A DNA stretch of 64,000 bases. Source: Arthrobacter sp. zg-Y820. Lineage in GTDB: Bacteria > Actinomycetota > Actinomycetes > Actinomycetales > Micrococcaceae. Position numbers and translations under genes: made by a program. The stretch is taken from assembly GCF_030142155.1 (NCBI RefSeq), contig NZ_CP126247.1, positions 3,596,001 through 3,660,000 of the forward strand, in the 5' to 3' direction. This document shows positions 56,712 through 64,000 of the stretch, piece by piece. Each line of letters begins with the position of its first letter. The stretch's first letter is position 1. The notes beneath the pieces were generated by a model. That model was not told the DNA's origin. It saw only the letters and a program-made list of their open reading frames with translations, and did no database searches.

Positions 56712-57007
56712 TCAGAACAGGGTTGCCTGCACCCGGCGCGGATCCTCCAGGCCGAGCAGGAACTGCTTGCGGTCCAGTCCCCCGGCGTATCCGGTGAGAG
56801 CTCCGGCCGCTCCAATCACCCGGTGGCAGGGAATGATGATGGAGGCCGGGTTGCGGCCGTTGGCCGAGGCTCCACCCGCGCACCGAGCAGCTCGGCTGCC
56901 GGAGCGCGCTTGTGGTTCTGCATGTGGACCGCGGTGAGGGCACCGCCGTCGGCCACCAGGGTCAGGGGCCCGATCGGCGGGGACACTACTGCATGCACGG
57001 CAGTCAC
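56712..57007 (-). pseudogene. decayed second ogt (methylated-DNA methyltransferase) gene
   Basis: The N-terminus ([22 protein letters not shown]) runs from 57007. Near 56870 the frame is broken, and in another frame the active-site region appears: [21 protein letters not shown], then [19 protein letters not shown] to TGA at 56712-56714. About 70-100 codons between the two parts (the rest of the N-terminal domain and start of the catalytic domain) are missing. Deletion plus frame change makes it non-functional. Confidence 0.88.
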
Positions 57008-57026
57008 AGACCCGAGCGTAACCCGA

Positions 57027-58529
57027 TCAGCCGCCCAGTTGCCCGCTGAGCCGGGAGCGGATGCTTTCGGAGGAATCGTTCAGGCCGGTAATCCGCGCCG
57101 TCTTGCCGTGTGTGCGGTATTTCTCGGTGATTGAATCCAGCGCCGCCACGGTGGAGGCGTCCCAGACATGGGAGCCGCTCATGTCAATCAGCACGCGTTC
57201 GGGGTCCAGTGCGTAGTCGAACTGGGTGTAGAGGTCATTGGAGGAGGCGAAGAACAGCTCGCCCTGCACCGTATAGGTGACGGCGGCGCCGTCGTCGTCC
57301 ACCGTGCGCTGAACCGTGACGAAGTGCGCCACCCGGCGGGCGAAGAGCACCATAGCCGCCAGCACGCCCGCTGCGACGCCGATCGCCAGGTTGGAGGTCA
57401 GGACCACCACGGCAATGGTGATGGCCATGACCGCGGTCTCGGATTTGGGCATCCGCTTCAGCGTGGCCGGCCGGATGCTGTGCCAGTCGAAGGTCGCCAC
57501 GGACACGTAGATCATCACGGCCACCAGCGCGGCCATCGGAATCAGCGCCACCACATCGCCAAGCACCACCACCAGCAATAGCAGGAACACCCCGGCCAGG
57601 AAGGTGGAGATCCGGGTGCGGGCGCCGGAGGCCTTCACATTCATCATGGTCTGCCCGACGACGGCGCAGCCGCCCATGCCGCCGAAGAACCCGGTGATGA
57701 TGTTGGCCACGCCCTGGCCCCAGGACTCGCGGACCTTTGAGGAGCGGGTATCGGTGATGTCATCCACGAGCTTGGCGGTCAGCAGGGATTCCAGCAGGCC
57801 CACAAACGCCATCGCCACCGCGTACGGGGCAATGATCTTCAGGGTGTCCAGGGTCAGCGGAATGTCGGGGAACAGCAGGGACGGCAGGGAGGCGGGCAGA
57901 TCGCCCTTGTCCCCCACCGTCGGCACGTCCCAGGCCAGCAGGATGGTCGCGGCGGTGAGCACCACGATGGCCACCAGCGACGCGGGCACCGCCGTCGTCA
58001 GCTTCGGCAGGCCGAAAACGATGGCCAGGCCGACGGCGGTGATCGGATACACCAGCCAGGGCACACCCAGCAACTCCGGCACCTGGGAGGAAAAGACCAG
58101 GATGGCCAGGGCGTTCACGAAACCGACCATGACCGAGCGTGGAATGAAGCGCATCAGCTTCGCGACGCCGGCTCCCGCCAGCAGGATCTGGAAGAGGCCC
58201 GCCAGGATCACCGTCGGCACCAGGTATTGGGCGCCGTGTTCAGCCACCACCGGGGCGATGACCAGGGCGACGGCGCCGGTGGCGGCGGAGATCATCGCCG
58301 GGCGTCCGCCCACGAAGGAGATGGTGACGGCCATCGTGAAGGACGCGAAGAGTCCCACGCGCGGATCAACGCCGGCAATGACTGAGAAGGCGATGGCTTC
58401 GGGGATCAGTGCCAGCGCCACGACCAGACCGGCAAGGGCCTCGGTCTTGAGCAGGCGCGGAGACTTCAGGGTGGTCAGCACCGACTGCCGGGCGGCCGGC
58501 GTGAGGGCGGGTGCCGCGGAGGAGGGCAT
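57027..58529 (-). CDS. SulP-family inorganic anion transporter with STAS domain
   Basis: 500 residues. About eleven TM segments, beginning TEALAGLVVALALIPEAIAFSVIAGVDPRVGLFASF. The C-terminal STAS domain contains RVLIDMSGSHVWDASTVAALD. Likely substrates are sulfate, bicarbonate or related anions. Lies alone on this strand, with a 243-base gap upstream shared with the divergent acyl-CoA ligase gene. Confidence 0.93.
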   Translation of the reverse strand: MPSSAAPALTPAARQSVLTTLKSPRLLKTEALAGLVVALALIPEAIAFSVIAGVDPRVGLFASFTMAVTISFVGGRPAMISAATGAVALVIAPVVAEHGAQYLVPTVILAGLFQILLAGAGVAKLMRFIPRSVMVGFVNALAILVFSSQVPELLGVPWLVYPITAVGLAIVFGLPKLTTAVPASLVAIVVLTAATILLAWDVPTVGDKGDLPASLPSLLFPDIPLTLDTLKIIAPYAVAMAFVGLLESLLTAKLVDDITDTRSSKVRESWGQGVANIITGFFGGMGGCAVVGQTMMNVKASGARTRISTFLAGVFLLLLVVVLGDVVALIPMAALVAVMIYVSVATFDWHSIRPATLKRMPKSETAVMAITIAVVVLTSNLAIGVAAGVLAAMVLFARRVAHFVTVQRTVDDDGAAVTYTVQGELFFASSNDLYTQFDYALDPERVLIDMSGSHVWDASTVAALDSITEKYRTHGKTARITGLNDSSESIRSRLSGQLGG

Positions 58530-58676
58530 GGGAGTTCCTTACAAGCAACGGCTATGGGACGGACCGCGGCGCCGGCCGGAACCGGCCGAAGCTCCGTCGG
58601 ATCCAATTCCAGAGTACCCGCGGCAAAAAAGTACCGCGTTCCCGCCCACAGCCGGGTTGCCGGCGCTAGACTGCCG

Positions 58677-58692
58677 CATACCGCGCGGTATG
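58677..58692. promoter_or_regulatory. perfect 16-bp palindrome upstream of the acyl-CoA ligase
   Basis: cataccgcgcggtatg is a perfect palindrome 80 bases before the ligase start. The ATACCGnnCGGTAT form is common for TetR-type operators in Actinobacteria. No regulator gene is adjacent. Confidence 0.7.
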
Positions 58693-58772
58693 TGACGGGT
58701 GTCGTGTGCCGTGCCGCCGCCGGTTACCGCACTGTCTGCTTAATGTCTGCTGCCTGATCAAAGGAGATCTTC

Positions 58773-60341
58773 ATGCAAAATCTTGCCGGCATCCTTACCG
58801 CTGCTGCGGCCCGGGTTCCGAACCGGACCGTCCTCAAGCTCGACGACGCCATCATTCCCTACGCGGCTCTCGACGCCATGAGCGCCAAGGTGGCCGGTGT
58901 TCTCGCGGACCGCGGCATCGTCCCGGGCGACCGGGTGGCGCTGATCATGCCCAACATTCCGCAGATGGCCTTCGTGTACTACGGTGTGCTGCGCTACGGC
59001 GCAGTGGTGGTGCCGATGAATCCGCTGCTGAAGGGCCGCGAGGTGGCGTATCACCTCTCCGATTCGGGGTCACGGCTGGTGTTCGCCTGGGAGGGCGTCG
59101 TGTCCGAAGCCCTGGCCGGCGCCGAGGAGGCCGGCGGCGTGCCGGTCATCCCGGTGGATTCCGGTGGATTCCTGCAGTTGCTGGCCGAAGCGGATCCGCT
59201 GACCGAGGTGCGCGAGGTCGACGGCGAGGATGTCGCCGTCATCCTCTACACCTCCGGCACCACCGGACGGCCCAAGGGCGCAGCGCTGACCCACCACAAC
59301 CTGCGCAGCAACGCGGATATCTCCCGGAACCTGCTGCACACGGTGGAATCCGACGTGATCTTCGGCGGGCTGCCGTTCTTCCACGTGTTCGGCCAGACCT
59401 CGGCACTCAATTCGGCGGTGATGGCCGGCGCGTCCATCAGCCTGCTGCCGCGCTTTGACGCAGGCAAGGCCCTGGAAATCATTGAGCGCGACGGCGTGAC
59501 CATCTTCGAAGGCGTGCCCACCATGTACGTGGGCATGCTGCGCCATCCGAACCTGGCGGCCACCGACGTGTCCACTCTGCGCGGCGCGATCACCGGGGGC
59601 TCGGCGATGCCGCTGGAGGTGCTGCATGAGTTTGAGCGCGTTTTCGGCACCCAACTGCTGGAGGGCTACGGCCTGTCCGAAACCTCCCCCGTGGTTTCGT
59701 TCAACCTGCCGGGCCCGGACCGCCGGGCCGGATCGATCGGCAAGCCGGTGGAGGGCATGCAGGTGCGCGTTGTGGATCCGGACGGCAAGGACGTGCCGGT
59801 GGGTGATGTAGGCGAGCTGGCCGTGCGCGGCACCGGGGTGATGAAGGAGTACTGGCACAATCCCGAAGCGACGCAGGCGGCTATTCCGGACGGCTGGTTC
59901 CGCACCGGCGACCTGGGCAGGTCCGACGACGACGGCAACCTCTACATCGTGGACCGGAAGAAGGATGTGATCCTGCGCGGCGGCTACAACGTCTATCCGC
60001 GCGAGGTCGAAGAAGTGCTGTACGAGCATCCGGCCGTTGCCGAGGCGGCGGTCATCGGGGTGGCCGATGACCTCCAGGGCCAGGAAATCGTGGCCGTGGT
60101 GGGACTGAAGGAGGACATGCAGCCCGCGGACGCCGCGGCCCGGGAGGCCCTGCTGGGCGAGATCCGGGACTTCGCCAAGGAGCGGCTGGCCGCTTACAAG
60201 TATCCGCGCCGGATCCTGCTGACCGATGCCCTGCCCAAGGGGCCGACGGGAAAGATCCTCAAGCGGGAAATCCGCGTGGATGCTGCCGCGGCGGATCCGG
60301 TAACTGCCCCTCCGGTGGAGCAGGTCGAGCCGCAGGGCTAG
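58773..60341 (+). CDS. AMP-binding acyl-CoA ligase
   Basis: 522 residues from an ATG with AAAGGAG at good spacing. Adenylation motifs: VILYTSGTTGRPKGAALTHHN (P-loop), GYGLSETSPV, the DGWFRTGDLG hinge region, VDRKKDVILRGGYNVYPREVE, and the catalytic lysine in GKILKREIR. It activates a fatty or aromatic acid to its CoA thioester via an acyl-adenylate; chain length not predictable. Probably controlled through the 16-bp palindrome upstream. Confidence 0.93.
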   Translation: MQNLAGILTAAAARVPNRTVLKLDDAIIPYAALDAMSAKVAGVLADRGIVPGDRVALIMPNIPQMAFVYYGVLRYGAVVVPMNPLLKGREVAYHLSDSGSRLVFAWEGVVSEALAGAEEAGGVPVIPVDSGGFLQLLAEADPLTEVREVDGEDVAVILYTSGTTGRPKGAALTHHNLRSNADISRNLLHTVESDVIFGGLPFFHVFGQTSALNSAVMAGASISLLPRFDAGKALEIIERDGVTIFEGVPTMYVGMLRHPNLAATDVSTLRGAITGGSAMPLEVLHEFERVFGTQLLEGYGLSETSPVVSFNLPGPDRRAGSIGKPVEGMQVRVVDPDGKDVPVGDVGELAVRGTGVMKEYWHNPEATQAAIPDGWFRTGDLGRSDDDGNLYIVDRKKDVILRGGYNVYPREVEEVLYEHPAVAEAAVIGVADDLQGQEIVAVVGLKEDMQPADAAAREALLGEIRDFAKERLAAYKYPRRILLTDALPKGPTGKILKREIRVDAAAADPVTAPPVEQVEPQG

Positions 60342-60356
60342 TCCGGGGGTCTTGGG

Positions 60357-61355
60357 CTAAGCGAACGGTTCGGGCTGCTCCGGGGCCTCGCCGGGCAGGC
60401 CGGCACGCTGGTCCGCGCGCACCAGCACCACACCCAGCACGATGAGCGCCCCGCCGAACAGCTGGACCGGGCGTGGCAGCTCCGCCAGGAGCAGCCACGC
60501 CCAGAGGACCGCAAAGAGCACCTCGGTCAGCGATACGAAGGAGGCGACCCGGGAGCCCAGTGTCCGGGCCGCGACGATCCCGGTGACGTAGGCCAGCACC
60601 GTGGAAAACAGCACGAGTCCGGCCAGCGGCACCCACCAGGACAGGGTCCGGCCGGCCAGGACGACGTCGTCGGTTGCAAAGCCGGTGGGCAGCACCCCGG
60701 TGAGACCGAGCAGCAGCATCGTGGCTGCCCCCACGAGCATGCCGCCGGTGGCCAGCACCAGCGGCGGCAGCGAATCATTCTGCTTGGCGGTGATAAAGAA
60801 GTAGATCGCCAGGCACACCGCCGCGGCCAACCCCCACAGGACACCGATGGGGTCAACCCGGACGTTGCCGGTGATGTCCAGGACAAGCACCAGGCCAGCG
60901 ATCGCGGCCAGCGCTCCGCCGACGGTTTTCAGCCCGGGCCGGCGCCGGGTGGCGGCCCAAATCCACAGCACCATGAGCACCGGAGCCAGAAACTCCAGCA
61001 GCAGCGCCACACCAACGGACAGGCGTTCCACCGCATTAAAGAAGAAGAACTGGCATCCGGCGACTCCAATAAAGCCGAAGGCGACGATTGTTTTCCAGTT
61101 GTCGAGCACCTGATTCCAGCGGCCGCGCAGCGTGACCATGGCCGGAATCAGCAGCACCAGGGCAGCACCGCCCATCCGCACGGCGACGGCGGTGGTGGAC
61201 GTCCATCCCGTTTCCAGCAGGGACTTGGCAAAGGAGCCGGACAGCCCGAAAACCGCCGAAGACAGCAGAGCCACGGCCAACGCCGCGCTGGTGTCCGGAC
61301 CCGTGCGGTGAAAGCTGTTGAGGGTCCGGAAACGGGTCGGCATGAAGCGGGTCAC
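60357..61355 (-). CDS. EamA/DMT-family exporter
   Basis: 332 residues from the GTG at 61355, chosen because AGGAGG lies 4 bases upstream (in-frame ATGs at 61370 and 61343 lack a site). Ten TM segments in two EamA repeats (VLLIPAMVTLRGR; SLTEVLFAVLWAWLLLAELPRPVQLFGGALIVLGVVL). Likely a metabolite or amino-acid exporter. Divergent from a CGNR regulator. Confidence 0.92.
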   Translation of the reverse strand: MTRFMPTRFRTLNSFHRTGPDTSAALAVALLSSAVFGLSGSFAKSLLETGWTSTTAVAVRMGGAALVLLIPAMVTLRGRWNQVLDNWKTIVAFGFIGVAGCQFFFFNAVERLSVGVALLLEFLAPVLMVLWIWAATRRRPGLKTVGGALAAIAGLVLVLDITGNVRVDPIGVLWGLAAAVCLAIYFFITAKQNDSLPPLVLATGGMLVGAATMLLLGLTGVLPTGFATDDVVLAGRTLSWWVPLAGLVLFSTVLAYVTGIVAARTLGSRVASFVSLTEVLFAVLWAWLLLAELPRPVQLFGGALIVLGVVLVRADQRAGLPGEAPEQPEPFA

Positions 61356-61462
61356 GGGACCTCCTGGCATACAGTCTGGCTGTCCCGGCGGGACCTGTCA
61401 TGACCATTATGGGCTGTAGCACCTTACACTGGGAAGACCACGCAATATATGTCAGGGGCAAC

Positions 61463-62008
61463 ATGGCTTTTACAGATGACACAGCAGTTGCACTGCAGAC
61501 GGTGGCTGCACTGATCAACACGGGCGTTGACAGCCCGGACACGTTGCGAACTCCCGGGGACCTTGACGAGTTTCTTGCCGGACAGGGATTCAGCGGCTCC
61601 CGCACCCACACGGTCGGCGAGCTGAGGGCGGTCCGCCACTTGCGCAGCCGTTTGCTGCAACTCTGGACGGCTGACGAAAACACGCTGGCTTCCGGCGTCA
61701 ATCAGTTGCTGCGAAACGCGCGGGCCCTGCCCCAGGTGGTGCGCCACGACAGCTGGGGCTGGCACCTGCACTGCACCTCACCGGCGGCTCCGCTGGAAGA
61801 CCGGATGGCCACCGAGGCCGCCATGGCGCTGGCGGACGCCCTCCGTGCCGGCGAGCTGGACCGGCTGGGGCGGTGCGCCGCACCGGACTGTTCAGCGGTC
61901 CTGCTGGACCTGACACGGAACCGGTCCAAGCGCTACTGCGACACCGGCAACTGCGGGAACAGGGAACATGTCCGCTCTTACCGGAACCGGCAGCTGGGTT
62001 TGGCGTAA
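61463..62008 (+). CDS. CGNR zinc-finger (ABATE domain) regulator-like protein
   Basis: 181 residues from the ATG at 61463, with AGGGG 4 bases upstream. N-terminal ABATE domain (DTAVALQTVAALINT; GELRAVRHLRSRLLQL) and a C-terminal zinc finger with CAAPDCSAV, RYCDTGNCGNREHVRSYRNR (the CGNR motif). Members are thought to be transcription factors. The divergent EamA exporter is its likely target. Confidence 0.9.
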   Translation: MAFTDDTAVALQTVAALINTGVDSPDTLRTPGDLDEFLAGQGFSGSRTHTVGELRAVRHLRSRLLQLWTADENTLASGVNQLLRNARALPQVVRHDSWGWHLHCTSPAAPLEDRMATEAAMALADALRAGELDRLGRCAAPDCSAVLLDLTRNRSKRYCDTGNCGNREHVRSYRNRQLGLA

Positions 62009-62211
62009 CAAATCCGGAACTGACTCATGAAAACTAGTAAGGCCTCTTGTTAGATTCCTCACCTGCCGTTATGCTCTGGTTGAGCTTCGTCTGCCCTCTG
62101 GGCGGACGGCCATTCCACTCAGTCTCGACTTCGCATTTTCTCTTGGCCAGGTACTACTCCTGTGCCCGATGCGGGGATGGGGTCTGTGCCAGTACATAAA
62201 TGGGGGTTTCA

Positions 62212-64000
62212 ATGCAGGACAACTCGAGCGCGTTTTACAAACGCGTTGGCGCCTTAGGCGCCGCAACAGCACTGGCGGTGAGCGGAGCATTCATTGCTTC
62301 CCCGGCCATGGCTTCACCCACAGGAGAGCCGGATACCACGTCCACCGATGCTCCCGTCACCACCGCCACAGAGGCGCCGGCCAGTGAAACCACCGTTGAC
62401 GAAACTGTCACCGAGGAAACCGCCCCGGAAGAAGCCGTCAACGCCGGGGCTGAAGTTTCCGAAGAAGCCGGAACGCTTCCTCCCGGCCTGGCCGAAGCCC
62501 TCCTCCGCGACCTGGGCATGACGGTCGAAGAGTTCGAGGCAGCCGGCGAGCTCGGCAAGAAGGCAGCGGACGCCCTTCCCGAACTCCAGGCCACCGAGGG
62601 CTTCGTCAGCGTCGCCATCGAAGACGAAAAGATTGTCATCACCGGCTCCGGTGAGGCCCTCGAGGCCCTGGCCCTCGAACTGGACGCCACCCTCGTGGCT
62701 CCCGCCGAAGAGGTCACCGACGAGGCTGAGGCCACGGAGGCCCCCGCTGAGGAAACAGCCGAAGCTCCGGCAGCCGAGGCCACCGAAGCCGCTGAAGAAC
62801 CCGCCGCCGAGGAAGAAACTGCCGCTCCGGTCAGTCTTTCGGGTGACCCCCGCGAAATAATCAAGAACCTCCGCACTGAATACATTTCCAGTGTGGGCGT
62901 CGAGAGTCTGCAGTCCATCATGCTGACGGCCGACGGCTACGTCATCAGGGCGAAAAATGCTGCGCCTGCTGCGGTTGTGGATGGTTCGGTAGTCGCCGAG
63001 CGTCTGGCCGAAGCAGCTGGAACCACTCCGGCCGATGCCTTCGCCAAGAACAATCCCAGCGTTGCAGTCGTCGACGTATCCGGTCCGGCCAAGGCTCTCG
63101 AGGACGTTGTCAACGGTCAGGGTTACGCCACCTTCACCGGCAACAGCGGCGGATCATGTTCCATCGGTTTCAACGCCTTCAATGCATCCGGTGATGCTGC
63201 AGTTATCTCGGCAGGACACTGCGCCAATGACGGTGCGGCCACCGACACCATCCTGACAGTTCCCGCCAATGACACAGCCGGTGGCGGAAGCCAGCCGTCG
63301 CTCGCGTCACCATTGGGCACCTGGGGATTCTCCCAGTTCGGCGGCGAGAATAATTCACCGACCGAGTTCGGTTCCGGGGAAAACATCGGCACCGATATCG
63401 GTGTCATCAATGGCATCAACGGTGAGCTTGACCTGCTGCCCGAGGTCACTCAGTGGACCAATCCGGAGGACCTGACGGCCAACACCGTAAAGATCACCGG
63501 AACCACCGACGCTGTTGTCGGTGCTCCTATGTGCAAGTCCGGCCGCACCACCGGCTGGAGCTGCGGCGAGGTCAGCGCCCTCGGCGAGTTCTACGTCGGC
63601 GCAGCGGACGGCGACCGCGGGGTCTGGGGCTTTGAATCCACGCTCGACAAGAATGCAGCACCCGGTGACTCCGGCGGATCCGTCATTTCCGGTTCCAACG
63701 CCATGGGCCTCGTCAGTGCCGGGCCCGAGGGTGGAAACTACTTCTTCTCCACCTCCCTCTCGGACGGCATGACCCGCCTTGAGGGTTACTCCGTTGCCGT
63801 CTTCGTTGACGCTCCGCAGCTGACCTCGCACGAAAACAAGGGCACCGTCCTCACGGACGAGGCCATTAGCGGAACCACCACCGGCACTTCCGTCAAGCTC
63901 ACCCGCGACGGTGAGACCGTTGACCTGGACGTTGTCGACGGCAAGTGGAGCTTCAACGCTCCGTCCACCGTTCCCGAAGGCGGAACGCTGGAATTCAAGG
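62212..64000 (+). CDS. secreted S1-family serine protease (5' part; runs off window)
   Basis: 596 residues visible, frame still open at the window end. Signal peptide 1-34 ending AMA. An acidic Thr/Glu/Ala-rich region and two pro-domain-like halves (~85-165 and ~205-300), separated by a Glu/Ala-rich linker (~165-205). The chymotrypsin-fold protease domain starts near residue 305: catalytic H336 (SAGHC), D395 (GTDIGV) and S487 (GDSGGS), with cysteine pairs C316/C337 and C441/C451 typical of alpha-lytic/streptogrisin proteases. A further C-terminal domain begins after ~510. Confidence 0.92.
   Translation, partial: MQDNSSAFYKRVGALGAATALAVSGAFIASPAMASPTGEPDTTSTDAPVTTATEAPASETTVDETVTEETAPEEAVNAGAEVSEEAGTLPPGLAEALLRDLGMTVEEFEAAGELGKKAADALPELQATEGFVSVAIEDEKIVITGSGEALEALALELDATLVAPAEEVTDEAEATEAPAEETAEAPAAEATEAAEEPAAEEETAAPVSLSGDPREIIKNLRTEYISSVGVESLQSIMLTADGYVIRAKNAAPAAVVDGSVVAERLAEAAGTTPADAFAKNNPSVAVVDVSGPAKALEDVVNGQGYATFTGNSGGSCSIGFNAFNASGDAAVISAGHCANDGAATDTILTVPANDTAGGGSQPSLASPLGTWGFSQFGGENNSPTEFGSGENIGTDIGVINGINGELDLLPEVTQWTNPEDLTANTVKITGTTDAVVGAPMCKSGRTTGWSCGEVSALGEFYVGAADGDRGVWGFESTLDKNAAPGDSGGSVISGSNAMGLVSAGPEGGNYFFSTSLSDGMTRLEGYSVAVFVDAPQLTSHENKGTVLTDEAISGTTTGTSVKLTRDGETVDLDVVDGKWSFNAPSTVPEGGTLEFK

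Noticed and set aside
62235-62921. Ser/Ala-rich minus-strand frame
   Set aside because: Mirror of the Glu/Ala/Thr-rich pro-region of the secreted protease; no independent coding evidence.

Overview
The window is high-GC DNA with strong GC bias at third codon positions. It most resembles a Micrococcaceae actinobacterium (Arthrobacter sensu lato). This placement is an inference from overall protein character, gene order and GTG/TTG start use; no rRNA or other taxonomic marker is present. Most of the window reads as chromosomal housekeeping and catabolic DNA. No integrase, transposase, CRISPR array or prophage block was seen.

Layout. 1-6492: 3' part of an aminotransferase gene, a small membrane protein, a 2-oxoacid dehydrogenase operon (E1-alpha, E1-beta, E2) preceded by a large inverted repeat, a HisC/Pat aminotransferase and a four-TM protein. 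6469-8166: a two-gene unit of a WXG100-like small protein and a serine-hydrolase protein with a helical N-terminus. 8485-18405: one long minus-strand unit encoding a propane-type soluble diiron monooxygenase (hydroxylase alpha, reductase, hydroxylase beta, coupling protein), a zinc alcohol dehydrogenase, a dedicated GroEL paralogue, then a gluconate-dehydrogenase-subunit-3-like protein, a GMC oxidoreductase and a YbhB/PEBP protein. A divergent AcoR/MimR-like regulator with a degenerate ATPase core lies at 18699-20477. 20529-28595: purB with a strong terminator, a VOC gene remnant, a small CxxC protein, rlmN, a GNAT enzyme, a nucleoside deaminase, a UvrA2-type protein, an AlaX-type editing protein and initiator tRNA-Met. 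28747-33093: a three-subunit molybdenum hydroxylase (YagTSR/PaoABC-like) and a TetR regulator. 33351-39845: a DUF1295 enzyme, a GNAT enzyme, a YtrA-type GntR regulator with its membrane partner, small membrane proteins, a Rieske/DUF2231 protein, an aldo/keto reductase and a frameshifted small gene. 39906-44675: a TetR-MMPL exporter operon with two tandem operators, and a flavin oxidoreductase.

44699-49936 is the most eroded stretch. It holds a histidine-kinase remnant, small envelope or hypothetical genes, a deletion scar joining the 3' ends of two divergent genes, and an orphan stand-alone lantibiotic-dehydratase C-terminal-domain protein with a possible precursor-like ORF just upstream. 49962-64000: an AI-2E-family transporter, an orphan PstS, a DUF1304 protein, an ECF-sigma/Ogt/AlkB operon, an AAA+ ATPase, a decayed second Ogt gene, a SulP transporter, an acyl-CoA ligase behind a perfect 16-bp palindrome, a divergent EamA exporter/CGNR regulator pair, and an S1-family secreted protease running off the window end.

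How the genes work together: the diiron monooxygenase cluster would oxidise a short alkane (or a related substrate) to an alcohol, the linked ADH would take the alcohol to a ketone or aldehyde, and the GroEL paralogue would help fold the hydroxylase. The flavin dehydrogenase pair at the end of the unit is a candidate extra oxidation step. Branched-chain or pyruvate dehydrogenase, molybdenum hydroxylase and acyl-CoA ligase genes fit a versatile soil heterotroph.
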